In this document: one piece after another, positions 16,694-24,736 of the stretch
Layout of the letters: the number at the start of each line of letters is the position of its first letter
Numbering within the stretch: position 1 is the stretch's first letter
Origin: Shimia gijangensis
GTDB lineage: Bacteria > Pseudomonadota > Alphaproteobacteria > Rhodobacterales > Rhodobacteraceae
DNA: 64,000 nt
Assembly: GCF_900142085.1 (NCBI RefSeq)
Contig: NZ_FQZQ01000001.1
Coordinates: 1 to 64,000 of the forward strand
Direction: 5' to 3'
Made by a program: the position numbers and the translations under genes
The notes under the pieces: generated by a model
Told to the model about the DNA's origin: nothing
Databases searched by the model: none
The model's input: only the letters and a program-made list of their open reading frames with translations

Positions 16694-18277
16694 CTAATGT
16701 TTCAATCTGGATATGAAGGAATTCACTTTTGACCAGAATTCATTTCCAAAAAGATTCAGCGAATAGATTTTCAGTCTGGAAATTGGGGATTCCAAAAGAG
16801 TAAGCCAACCATATTTAGGATCAGGGGATTCCTTGATTTTTCGGTTCTTCGGTTTTCGTTCTTTTTCGATCTCCAGAAGAGTTTTCAAAACATTTGGACT
16901 GACGATTACCGTGTAACTCTGTACCTCAGAAGCCCTTAGAAGCTTCAGAATGTCCTCGGCAATCGGGTTAAGGAATTCTTTAAGATTGAAGCGTCGACCT
17001 GTATTTGCTTCCCAGGCATATCTCGCCACTTTGTTGGCTTCATAAAAGCTACCTGGACCACCGGACACCAGCAAGTTTTCTAAACTGTCTTCTTCAAAAT
17101 TCTGAACAAGACCAAACGCCAATAGCCGGCCTTCAGGCGACGCAACGGGATTACCGCAGCCACAATAGATGTTTTCGGTTTTTGGACGATCCGGGTTTTG
17201 GGGAACCCTTTCGGGGTCTGGTTTCTCTGCTTCCGACGATTCTGAAGTGTCGTCCTTTTTTGAATTCGTTTTTGAGCGCTTATCAACAAGACAGACGGAC
17301 ATTCGGCCAGTTGTTTCACAGCGATGGAAAGTGGTTCGGCGCCCTTGGTCTTTCAGCTCTTTTAGAGTTGTTTTCAGAGGGGCTTCTGTTCTTGTGAACC
17401 TCTTTCGCCTGGATTGGCCTAGATAGGCTTCAAAAACGCTCTCATTGCCTGCTGCCGCGATTTCATAGGCTGTGGCGCAGGGTTTGGTTCCGTATCGAAT
17501 AGCTCGGGCAACATCTTTATGGGCGATACGCTTTAAATGTAATCCAGCATGGCTCTCCAGCCAGGGAGTATTTGTCTTCAGGAATGATAAGGCGTCCCGA
17601 CGGCTAACATCGCCAAATCCGATTTCCAAAAACACATGGAAATGCAGGTAGAAGGTTTCTGTTATAGGATCATACGGCGCCTCTAATTGAGCATAGATGA
17701 ATTCACCTAATTCAGACTTCTTGAATGCGTTTTTAAGTTTATTAAATCGCTTGAAGGCGAGATCGACACCAGCCTCGTAATTCTCAACTGTGATGCGTTC
17801 GTCAAGAGCGGGAAATGTCAGGGCTGCCAGCTGTGCCTGCCCATATATCTTGCTTTCATAATGGTAGGTAATATTGGCGGCAGTCTGTGTTGCATCGACC
17901 ATCGCAACTGACGGGAGACGCTTGTCATGTTTGTATGCCGAGTAACAAAACCCTAGGTATTCGCCGTCTGGCAGGCCCAACAAAAGCTGTGCCGTTTTCT
18001 TCTTTCCAGGGCGGCGGAAGCTTTGCCCAATCTGTTCTCCCATCTCCGCTACAACAGCCGACATCTCTCGAATGTTTGTGGAGCCAACGCCAAAACGGAA
18101 GCCGTCTTTGTATTCAACTTTCTTTCCGACTTTTTGCAGCGTGCCTTTGGTCGAGATGATCTCGTGACCGTTCAGTTCTTTGACTGCTTTTTTTGCCTGT
18201 TTGCGGTTTTTGTGGCTTCGTCTGCTTTGGGCAAACCTCTTCTGTTCACGGACTCGAGCCGCGTTCTGATTTTTCAA
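16694..18277 (-). CDS. Putative HUH-type replication initiator (Rep)
   Basis: A 527-residue basic protein with features of rolling-circle initiators. His212 and His214 in YLHFHVFLE form the HUH metal-binding pair after a hydrophobic strand, and Tyr262 with Lys265 in AIRYGTKP match the catalytic tyrosine motif (YxxK) seen in Rep families. The first 35 residues are highly basic (RRSHKNRKQAKKA). Residues about 320-370 are a low-complexity charged linker. The start is a TTG with AAGGA 8 nt upstream; no ATG is in frame nearby. It is followed by the AAA ATPase gene and preceded by a 377-bp intergenic region with inverted repeats. The family call rests on short motifs and context, so a related HUH relaxase or transposase cannot be excluded. 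Confidence 0.6.
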   Translation of the reverse strand: MKNQNAARVREQKRFAQSRRSHKNRKQAKKAVKELNGHEIISTKGTLQKVGKKVEYKDGFRFGVGSTNIREMSAVVAEMGEQIGQSFRRPGKKKTAQLLLGLPDGEYLGFCYSAYKHDKRLPSVAMVDATQTAANITYHYESKIYGQAQLAALTFPALDERITVENYEAGVDLAFKRFNKLKNAFKKSELGEFIYAQLEAPYDPITETFYLHFHVFLEIGFGDVSRRDALSFLKTNTPWLESHAGLHLKRIAHKDVARAIRYGTKPCATAYEIAAAGNESVFEAYLGQSRRKRFTRTEAPLKTTLKELKDQGRRTTFHRCETTGRMSVCLVDKRSKTNSKKDDTSESSEAEKPDPERVPQNPDRPKTENIYCGCGNPVASPEGRLLAFGLVQNFEEDSLENLLVSGGPGSFYEANKVARYAWEANTGRRFNLKEFLNPIAEDILKLLRASEVQSYTVIVSPNVLKTLLEIEKERKPKNRKIKESPDPKYGWLTLLESPISRLKIYSLNLFGNEFWSKVNSFISRLKH

Positions 18278-18442
18278 ATCTCAATTCCTTCAGTTTTGGT
18301 CGAAGGAAGAATTTGAAAATTTGGGCTAAATGAGCCCCACACCTCCGACGCCAGTTAAATGCGTCGAGGGTTGCAAGTCAGTTCGATCAAAATTGATGGA
18401 ACGCAAATCCTGTCGGCAAACAAGAGATGCGGCAAAACCCTT

Positions 18443-18464
18443 TTCAAACTCATTAAAGTTTGAA
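18443..18464. repeat. Inverted repeat in the Rep upstream region
   Basis: Arms TTCAAACT and AGTTTGAA separated by 6 bp; a third related copy (GGTTTGAAAG) follows near 18475. It lies in the 377-bp region (18278-18654) without genes between rep and the RHH repressor gene. The position upstream of a Rep-like gene would suit an origin or repressor site; there is no direct proof. I saw no other clear structure in this intergenic stretch. Confidence 0.45.
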
Positions 18465-18654
18465 GAAATTAGAAGGTTTGAAAGATGTTTATGGGTGTAA
18501 AATTACAACCAGTAGGAATGTACAGATTTCGTGACTAAGCAGCTGTCCCCGTTACTTCATACAAAAGAAACCAAATACGTGCGGATTAGTAACCAATTTC
18601 CACAGCGAAAAGAATTTTACGAAACATAGAAAAATACCTGAATTAGCGTGAAAA

Positions 18655-18855
18655 TTACATTGGTTCCGGCTTTTCTTTTCCCATTGGTCGCCGTGATCTG
18701 TGCACTTCCAGTCCATATTTGAGAAGAGTTCTGATCGCTTCCGAACGGTTTTTGAGGCGGGCGTCGTGGAAGTATTCGTCCACCTCAACCAGCTCGTCCT
18801 CATCAAGCATGACGTGGATACGAGTGGCTTTCTTGTCAGTTCGTCTCGGGGGCAT
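18655..18855 (-). CDS. Ribbon-helix-helix (CopG-like) DNA-binding protein
   Basis: A 66-residue protein with a short beta strand (ATRIHVMLDEDELVEVDEYF) followed by two helices (RLKNRSEAIRTLLKYGLEVH), the standard RHH fold that binds DNA as a dimer. The ATG follows AGGAGA at ideal spacing. Its upstream region contains several ACACA/TGTGT inverted repeats, as expected for autoregulation. It may control the Rep module or the divergent 35-codon ORF. The layout recalls antitoxin-type repressors, but I see no recognisable toxin. Confidence 0.85.
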   Translation of the reverse strand: MPPRRTDKKATRIHVMLDEDELVEVDEYFHDARLKNRSEAIRTLLKYGLEVHRSRRPMGKEKPEPM

Positions 18856-18868
18856 GTGTTTCTCCTGT

Positions 18869-18946
18869 CACACAACTTTAGTGTGGCACACATTATGTGT
18901 CAAATGTGCTTTACGAATCATACGGCACATTATACACATTATGCAC
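18869..18946. promoter_or_regulatory. Divergent operator array for the RHH repressor
   Basis: Three symmetric elements lie between the divergent RHH gene and the small ORF: CACAC-7 bp-GTGTG (18869-18885), ACACATTATGTGT (18888-18900) and a segment at 18925-18946 that begins GCACATTAT and ends ATTATGCAC. All share the CACA(TTAT) core. Spaced short palindromes are the usual target of RHH repressors. A promoter in each direction is expected here. Confidence 0.6.
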
Positions 18947-18964
18947 ACCATAAGGAGAGACGTC

Positions 18965-19072
18965 ATGAAGAAGCTGTTCGTAAAAGGTTGGCATGGGCTG
19001 CACGATATTAGTGTCGTCATTCACGTCAGTTTGGTCATGATGGAATTGGCCCACCAGGCACATCTGATCTGA
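18965..19072 (+). CDS. Small ORF, 35 residues, unknown
   Basis: ATG preceded by AAGGAGAGACGTC, a strong ribosome binding site. The peptide starts MKKLFVKGWHG, has a mildly hydrophobic middle (ISVVIHVSLVMMEL) and contains four histidines. It is divergent from the RHH repressor and downstream of its operator array, so it may be under the same control. I recognise no family. The ribosome site and the location support translation; sequence content alone does not. Confidence 0.45.
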   Translation: MKKLFVKGWHGLHDISVVIHVSLVMMELAHQAHLI

Positions 19073-19220
19073 TGATCGGGTTCGAATCAGAAAGCCGGCA
19101 GAGAAGTCTGCTGGTGATATGAAATCATTTACCTAGCTATGGTCAAATGCATGAATTCTTAAATATTTGCTTAATCTCAGTGGGCTAAAAGTTGGGCAGA
19201 CAATAAAAGAGGCAAAGCCC

Positions 19221-19400
19221 ATGCAGGTAACTATTGAAGAATTAGTGCTATATCAAAAGTACATCGCCAAGGCGATACAAAGCCGATCTGACGGTGAATT
19301 GTACATCCCCATTTTTGAGCGCCTGGAACGGGAAATCGAAGAGCGTCATCTTCGGGTGGACACTAAGTCTAGGATCGCGGCTATCGCGCAAATGAGCTAA
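19221..19400 (+). CDS. Small hypothetical protein, 59 residues
   Basis: ATG at 19221 preceded by AAAGAGGC; a TTG at 19167 would give 77 residues. The protein is charged and helical (MQVTIEELVLYQKYIAKAIQ, then YIPIFERLEREIEERHLR). It resembles in style the small helical accessory proteins of Rhodobacterales mobile elements. No function can be assigned. It lies between the 35-residue ORF and the tRNA gene. Confidence 0.5.
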   Translation: MQVTIEELVLYQKYIAKAIQSRSDGELYIPIFERLEREIEERHLRVDTKSRIAAIAQMS

Positions 19401-19745
19401 GAGAATTCCTTAGAAAATTTCACACAATCATTCAGAAGCCGAGTTTTGGATTTGTCGCTAGCATTTTGTTGGCGGCTTTTCTTTTGGCCTGACGGACAAT
19501 CGGCCGAGACGTCCTAGAGAAATTGGTAGATCAGGAAGAGGAGCAACTTCTTGGATTCGTGATCCAGAGACGCCCACAACAAGCACTCGCGCTGCCAATT
19601 TTGCGCTTGCCGCGTGAGGTTTTGGCAACAGCTGCGAAACCGGAAATGTGCTACAAAATGTGCAACATTTTTCGGAACAGATTGGCTCAAAGCTTCAGAA
19701 AATTCACTAAACTCAGTAACTTATAGCGAAAATGCCAAGAAGATT
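19401..19745. other. Non-coding stretch at the island edge beside tRNA-Leu
   Basis: 345 bp with no credible gene. It adjoins the 3' end of the tRNA-Leu gene, where an attachment site would be expected. I found no repeated copy of the tRNA 3' end within it or near the left end of the window. The open frames here read partly through the tRNA and are artefacts. Confidence 0.5.
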
Positions 19746-19832
19746 TGGTGCCCAGAAGAGGACTCGAACCTCCACGTCCTTGCGGACACTAGCACCTGAA
19801 GCTAGCGCGTCTACCAATTCCGCCATCTGGGC
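19746..19832 (-). tRNA. tRNA-Leu (anticodon CAG)
   Basis: The minus-strand sequence begins GCCCAGATGGCGG and ends TCTGGGCACCA, giving a 7-bp acceptor stem with an encoded CCA. The anticodon arm is CTAGC-TTCAGGT-GCTAG, so the anticodon is CAG (reads CUG). The long variable arm GTGTCCGCAAGGAC and the T arm GAGGTTCGAGTCCTC are typical of tRNA-Leu. It marks a visible change in base composition, and its 3' end faces the accessory region, a common integration geometry. Confidence 0.95.
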
Positions 19833-20055
19833 ACGGGTTGGTGAGGCTGGCATTTAGACCTCGGGCAAGGTGGTGTCAACGTCGATTCTGTGGAATTGCC
19901 AAAATTTCCTAAGAGTGCCGGGCTTCTGTAAGCCGATCCGGAAGGACTTGGCCTCCAAGCAAGGGTATTCTTGTCGCGGGGGTGGCTTTGCGTCTTGTTC
20001 CGAAACGCTCGTGAGAGTATTCCAGCTTAAGGAATTCAGACAGCGGAGGGTTCCC

Positions 20056-21036
20056 ATGTCTAAACTGGTTACGATCTACGGCGGCTCTGGCTTTGTTGGT
20101 CGCTACATTGCGCGCCGCATGGCCAAAGAAGGCTGGCGTGTACGGGTGGCCGTGCGCCGTCCAAACGAAGCTTTGCACGTTAAACCATATGGCACTGTTG
20201 GTCAGGTTGAACCTTTCCCCTGCAACATACGCGACGACACGTCGGTTGCAGCAGCTATGCAAGGGGCCGACGCGGTTGTGAACTGTGTTGGTATTCTGGG
20301 CGAACATCGCAAGAACACTTTTGATTCCGTTCAAGTCGAAGGCGTCGAGAGAATCGCAAGGCTGGCCGCTGCAATCGGTATCTCGACCATGGTGCATGTG
20401 TCTGCCATCGGAGCAGACGCTGACTCGGAAAGCGAATACGCGCAGTCCAAAGCCGCAGGCGAAGCTGCCGTGCTGGCCCATCTACCTGATGCCATGATCC
20501 TGCGCCCTTCGGTGATTTTCGGGCAGGAAGACGGGTTCTTTAACCGTTTTGGTTTCCTGTCGCGGTTCGGGCCTTTCCTTACTGTTGTTGGGGCTGACAC
20601 ACGGTTCCAACCCGTGTTCGTGGATGATGTTGCGGCTGCGGCAGTTCAGGGAATTTTAGGCAAAGCCTCAGGACTATACGAACTGGGCGGGCCAGATGTT
20701 GGAACGCTGCGCGATTTCGCACAGGAAACTCTGGATCTGGTCAATCGTCGCCGGGTGATTGTGAACCTTCCGTTCTGGGTGGCGCACCTAATGGCGTTGG
20801 GTTGCGATCTTACTCAAAAAATCCTGATGGGTCTGATCGAAAACAAGGTTCTGACTCGTGATCAGGTGAAACTGCTGCGTGAAGACAATGTTGTCGCTGA
20901 AGATGCGCGTACTCTCGAAGATCTGGGCATCAAGCCGACCAGTACAAGCACTGTATTGCCGACGTATCTGTGGCGGTATCGTCCGTCGGGTCAGTATGAC
21001 GACATCAAGGATTCGGCTAAGAACCTGAAAGTCTGA
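20056..21036 (+). CDS. Complex I NDUFA9-like NAD(P)-binding protein
   Basis: A 326-residue atypical short-chain dehydrogenase/epimerase-fold protein. The nucleotide motif GGSGFVGRYIARRM lies at residues about 8-21, followed by VNCVGILGE and VHVSAIGADADSESEYAQSK, as in the NDUFA9/39-kDa subunit associated with respiratory complex I in alphaproteobacteria and mitochondria. It is thought to have a structural NADPH-binding role, not a catalytic one. The start is the ATG at 20056, preceded by GCGGAGGG. First gene to the right of the tRNA and in GC-richer sequence. Convergent with uppP. Confidence 0.88.
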   Translation: MSKLVTIYGGSGFVGRYIARRMAKEGWRVRVAVRRPNEALHVKPYGTVGQVEPFPCNIRDDTSVAAAMQGADAVVNCVGILGEHRKNTFDSVQVEGVERIARLAAAIGISTMVHVSAIGADADSESEYAQSKAAGEAAVLAHLPDAMILRPSVIFGQEDGFFNRFGFLSRFGPFLTVVGADTRFQPVFVDDVAAAAVQGILGKASGLYELGGPDVGTLRDFAQETLDLVNRRRVIVNLPFWVAHLMALGCDLTQKILMGLIENKVLTRDQVKLLREDNVVAEDARTLEDLGIKPTSTSTVLPTYLWRYRPSGQYDDIKDSAKNLKV

Positions 21037-21062
21037 CGGATTGAGAACTCGAAAGTTTTGGA

Positions 21063-21082
21063 GCGGGCCCTGCGGGGTCCGC
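21063..21082. terminator. Hairpin between convergent genes
   Basis: GCGGGCCC pairs with GGGTCCGC (one G-T pair) around a 4-nt loop. There is no long T run. It lies between the NDUFA9-like gene and uppP, which converge, so it may end transcription from either side. Confidence 0.5.
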
Positions 21083-21083
21083 C

Positions 21084-21887
21084 CTAACTATATGCGATGA
21101 CCAAAAGTACGGAGCCAAGGGCAATGCGATAGATCACATAAGGCGTAAAGCTAACTGATCGCAACAGGCGCATCATAAGGCCCAGCGCCAGCAAGGCCGC
21201 GACAAAGGAAAACCCAGCAGCAATGGCCCCATCGCGGGCTGTTTGCAGATCAGCGTTACCTGCGACTTTGGCGCCCAGCAACACGCCGCTGGCAATGATA
21301 GTGGGGATCGACATCAGCATTGAAAGGCGCGCCGCGTCGCTGCGTTCATACCCCAGCGCGCGGGCGCCGGTGATTGTAATGCCAGACCGGGACGTGCCGG
21401 GGATCAAAGCCACGGCCTGCCAAAACCCCATGATCATCGCGTCGCGCAAATTCCAGTCACCCGAAGATTTGTCCGAACTACCTTTTTGATCCATCCACCA
21501 AAGCAGTATGCCAAAGCCCAGCATGGTCCAGCCAATGACTGTGATTGAACGCATGGCGTCGCTTAGTCCGGTGACGCTTAGGATAAACCCCAGGACGACA
21601 ACCGGAATAGTGGCCATGATCAGAAGAAATGCCAGTTTGCTGCCTTCGGTGTCCACACGGCCAGTCACCAGCCGGGGGAGGCCGCCAACCGCCAATCGCA
21701 CATCTGACCAGAAATACACCACCACCGCCGCGAGCGTGCCCAGGTGCACGGCGACGTCTATGGCCTGTCCCTGATCCTCAAGGCTCGTGAGATTCGGCAA
21801 TAGAATCAAGTGGCCTGAAGAGCTGACAGGTAGGAATTCTGTCAGTCCCTGAATGATCGCGACCAATAGAATATGAAAGAAGCTCAT
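21084..21887 (-). CDS. uppP: Undecaprenyl-diphosphatase
   Basis: Integral membrane enzyme (267 residues) that dephosphorylates undecaprenyl diphosphate to recycle the lipid carrier of peptidoglycan and other envelope polymers; overexpression gives bacitracin resistance. The family signatures are present: GLTEFLPVSSSGHL near the N-terminus and PGTSRSGITIT in the middle, both part of the active site, with about eight hydrophobic segments. Length is normal for UppP/BacA. It stands alone on the minus strand, divergent from gltD across a 220-bp AT-rich gap. Confidence 0.95.
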   Translation of the reverse strand: MSFFHILLVAIIQGLTEFLPVSSSGHLILLPNLTSLEDQGQAIDVAVHLGTLAAVVVYFWSDVRLAVGGLPRLVTGRVDTEGSKLAFLLIMATIPVVVLGFILSVTGLSDAMRSITVIGWTMLGFGILLWWMDQKGSSDKSSGDWNLRDAMIMGFWQAVALIPGTSRSGITITGARALGYERSDAARLSMLMSIPTIIASGVLLGAKVAGNADLQTARDGAIAAGFSFVAALLALGLMMRLLRSVSFTPYVIYRIALGSVLLVIAYS

Positions 21888-22107
21888 CCGCCCATGATCC
21901 TTTGTCCTATGGGGTTAGCCTATAAGGTATTGGAAATAGAAGGAAAGAGTGTATTTAGGTCCGATTCGGAGTTAATTTTATGCCATTTCCCTTGATGCGC
22001 TACCAGAAGGCTCGAAAAAAATCACTAATAGGTCAGTGAAATTGACTTTTATATCTTTTCAAACTTGCTTACACACGCGTGACCAAGGAAATTAGGAGGC
22101 AGCAACC

Positions 22108-23541
22108 GTGGCCAAGCAACCGATGCTGAAATTCGTAACCGTCAATCGGGATATGCCCGAAAAACGCGACGCAGAAATGCGGAACAAGGATTTCAATGAA
22201 ATCTATTCGGAATTTGCCGACACCAAGGCTGCAGAGCAATCCAGCCGCTGCTCGCAATGTGGCGTGCCCTATTGTCAGGCACATTGCCCGCTGCACAACA
22301 ACATTCCTGATTGGCTGAACATGACAGCGACCGGGCGTCTTGAAGAGGCCTATGCCATCAGTCAGGCCACCAATACGTTTCCGGAAATTTGTGGGCGTAT
22401 CTGCCCTCAGGACCGCCTGTGTGAAGGCAACTGTGTGATCGAACAATCTGGCCACGAGACGGTGACCATTGGCGCGGTTGAGAAATACATCACAGACACT
22501 GCTTGGGAAAAGGGTTGGGTCAAGCCGATCATCCCTGCACAAGAGCGGGCTGAAAGTGTCGGCATCATTGGCGCAGGCCCCGGTGGTCTGGCGGCTGCGG
22601 ACCGTTTGCGCCGAGCAGGTGTTCAGGTGACTGTCTATGATCGTCATGATCGTGCAGGCGGATTGCTGACCTACGGCATTCCGGGCTTTAAGCTGGAAAA
22701 AGATATCGTGATGCGCCGTAACGCGCAGCTTGAGGCGGGCGGCGTGACCTTCCGTTTGAACTGTGAAATCGGCAAGGACATTACTTTCGCGGACATTCGC
22801 GAGGCCCATGACGCCGTGATTATCGCCACCGGCGTATACAAGACCCGTGATCTGCAAGGCCCCGGTGCGGGTGCCAAGGGCATCGTGAATGCAATCGATT
22901 ACCTGACTTGTTCAAATCGCTTGAGCTTTGGAGACAGTGTTGCAGAATTCGATAGCGGTGAGTTGGATGCCAAAGACAAGAAAATTGTCGTAATTGGCGG
23001 CGGTGATACGGCTATGGACTGTGTACGCACTGCAGTGCGGCAAGGCGCCGAAAGTGTTAAATGTCTGTATCGCCGTGACCGCGCTAATATGCCCGGATCG
23101 CAACGTGAAACCCAGAATGCCGAGGAAGAAGGCGTGGTGTTCGAATGGCTGGCCGCTCCTAAAGGATTTGCAGGAGATCCTGTGACCGGAGTGATGGTTC
23201 AGCGCATGCGTCTTGGGCAACCCGATGCTTCGGGACGCCAAAGCCCGGAAGTGATCGAGGGTGCGGACTATATGGAAGACGCCGATCTGGTGATCAAAGC
23301 ATTGGGCTTTGAGCCAGAAGATTTGCCCGCTCTTTGGAACGAGCCGGAATTGGCAGTGACCCGTTGGGGTACAGTCAAAGCGCAATTCACGACAGGCGAG
23401 ACAGACATCGACGGTGTTTATGCAATCGGCGACATTGTCCGTGGTGCGTCACTGGTAGTTTGGGCCATTAAGGATGGTCGCGATAGCGCAGATGCCATTG
23501 TCGAAAGGTTTAGCGCGTCGGCATCGGTTGCCGCAGAGTAA
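22108..23541 (+). CDS. gltD: Glutamate synthase (NADPH) small subunit
   Basis: The 477-residue beta subunit passes electrons from NADPH through FAD and Fe-S clusters to GltB, which makes glutamate from glutamine and 2-oxoglutarate. The N-terminal Fe-S cysteines are in CSQCGVPYCQAHCP and CGRICPQDRLCEGNC. The FAD motif is GIIGAGPGGLAAADRLRRAG and the NADPH motif VVIGGGDTAMDCVR. The start is a GTG after AGGAGGC. gltB follows after two small genes on the same strand, an arrangement seen in other Rhodobacterales. Full length and intact. Confidence 0.96.
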   Translation: MAKQPMLKFVTVNRDMPEKRDAEMRNKDFNEIYSEFADTKAAEQSSRCSQCGVPYCQAHCPLHNNIPDWLNMTATGRLEEAYAISQATNTFPEICGRICPQDRLCEGNCVIEQSGHETVTIGAVEKYITDTAWEKGWVKPIIPAQERAESVGIIGAGPGGLAAADRLRRAGVQVTVYDRHDRAGGLLTYGIPGFKLEKDIVMRRNAQLEAGGVTFRLNCEIGKDITFADIREAHDAVIIATGVYKTRDLQGPGAGAKGIVNAIDYLTCSNRLSFGDSVAEFDSGELDAKDKKIVVIGGGDTAMDCVRTAVRQGAESVKCLYRRDRANMPGSQRETQNAEEEGVVFEWLAAPKGFAGDPVTGVMVQRMRLGQPDASGRQSPEVIEGADYMEDADLVIKALGFEPEDLPALWNEPELAVTRWGTVKAQFTTGETDIDGVYAIGDIVRGASLVVWAIKDGRDSADAIVERFSASASVAAE

Positions 23542-23619
23542 AGGTTGGCTGCCTGTCTGCTAACTTCGTCAGGCGCGTTGCCACACCATATGAGCCACCC
23601 ACTAAACGGGAGTACTGAT

Positions 23620-24285
23620 ATGAGAAAAACTGTAGTATTGGCAGCGGCACTGTCCATGGTCGCCGGCTTGACGTCTGCCTCTGAAACCATGCCAGTTCCC
23701 GAAAACTGCGAAGTGAAAGCCTCTGTGCACCGAGACAGTTGTATTGTGTCGAACTACGTGCAGTGTGGAGATCTTACAGAAGTGCATTCCTTTCTGCGGG
23801 GTGAGCTGACCGATACGCATATCTTCGGGCCGGATTGGGATCTCGTAGCGTATATGGCGGACGGTGGACGCACAGATGTTAGAGTGGTCGAAGGCAGCGC
23901 ACCTGAGGCGTCGCTTTCAAGCGCTCTGGCAACAGGCGAAAGCCTTGGTGAACGCGATTTGACGTTCTCAACAGGTGTTCTAAAGGGCAACGTGCTTCAC
24001 ATGGAGTCTACGTTGCTTATGAGTAAAGAAGAAATCGTTATAAGTGGTCAGACTTTTGTGACCGGAACACTTTCTCGCAAAATGACAGTCAAGAAAAACG
24101 GCGTAACATCTCAGTATGATTTTACGGTTTACGCAACGCCAGACGCCTCCTTGTTGATTGAAGGTGTGGCAGAGGTCGATCAGTTTGGTTCAAAAAACCG
24201 TTTGGAATGGACCCCCCGTAAAATTGCTTTACCCGGAGAAATAGGCTTTGGCGTGACTACGTCGCTTGTTGGGTGTGATGGGTGA
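23620..24285 (+). CDS. Secreted hypothetical protein between gltD and gltB
   Basis: 221 residues starting at the ATG at 23620 (upstream ACGGGAG). Residues 1-22 form a signal peptide (MRKTVVLAAALSMVAGLTSA, cleavage after SA or TSA). The mature part has four cysteines, three early (NCEVKA, DSCIVS, QCGDL) and one near the C-terminus (LVGCDG), and beta-rich character. I do not recognise a family. It probably acts in the periplasm. It lies in the glt gene group but a link with glutamate synthesis is not evident. Its stop lies 4 bp before the start chosen for the next gene. Confidence 0.75.
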   Translation: MRKTVVLAAALSMVAGLTSASETMPVPENCEVKASVHRDSCIVSNYVQCGDLTEVHSFLRGELTDTHIFGPDWDLVAYMADGGRTDVRVVEGSAPEASLSSALATGESLGERDLTFSTGVLKGNVLHMESTLLMSKEEIVISGQTFVTGTLSRKMTVKKNGVTSQYDFTVYATPDASLLIEGVAEVDQFGSKNRLEWTPRKIALPGEIGFGVTTSLVGCDG

Positions 24286-24289
24286 CACA

Positions 24290-24736
24290 ATGAGCTGTGA
24301 AAAGACTGGAAAGTGCCTGTGCGGGGCGGTGTCGTTTTCCGCGCGCAATGTGCCCAAAAATTTTGGACTTTGCCACTGCGATATGTGCAGACGCTGGTCC
24401 GGTGGGCGTTGGATAGGTGTTCACATCGAAATGCAGGATCTTCAGCTGTCCGGCGCCGAGGAAATAGCCACGTTTAAAAGCTCGGATTGGGCTGAACGAG
24501 CATTCTGCAAAAAATGCGGATCAAACATTTGGTACCGCGTGACCGAAGGGCCATACGCCAGCGGAGTCAGCATTGGCGTTGGACTGTTGGATGACACAGA
24601 CGAAATGAAACTGGCGCGCGAGTTTTACGTGGACCGCCAGACTGGAGCCTATGAGTTTCCAGCAGACAGAATTCAAATGACCGAGGCTGAGGTGATCGCA
24701 TTGTTCGCCCCCTCGGAAGAAGGAGAGCCGCAATGA
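24290..24736 (+). CDS. GFA family protein (glutathione-dependent formaldehyde-activating enzyme-like)
   Basis: A 148-residue zinc-binding protein of the Gfa/CENP-V fold. The cysteine pattern is complete: KCLCGAVSF, CHCDMCRRWSGG and FCKKCGSNIWYR. Most members have no proven substrate and the formaldehyde name is by similarity only. I chose the ATG at 24290 because homologues start close to GKCLCGAV; the ATG at 24278, overlapping the previous gene, is also possible. The stop overlaps the start of gltB by 4 bp, so the two are translationally coupled. Confidence 0.85.
   Translation: MSCEKTGKCLCGAVSFSARNVPKNFGLCHCDMCRRWSGGRWIGVHIEMQDLQLSGAEEIATFKSSDWAERAFCKKCGSNIWYRVTEGPYASGVSIGVGLLDDTDEMKLAREFYVDRQTGAYEFPADRIQMTEAEVIALFAPSEEGEPQ

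Noticed and set aside
19523-19726. 67-codon ORF beside the tRNA that could be an integrase tail
   Set aside because: No catalytic motif or similarity that I can recognise, no clear ribosome site.
19401-19745. Possible partial tRNA-Leu copy (ATTGGTAGA near 19520)
   Set aside because: Only nine bases match, in the opposite orientation to the tRNA; not an attachment site.
19614-19799. ORF reading through the antisense of tRNA-Leu
   Set aside because: The end of the peptide (CPEEDSNLHV) is the well-known artefact of translating tRNA genes in reverse.
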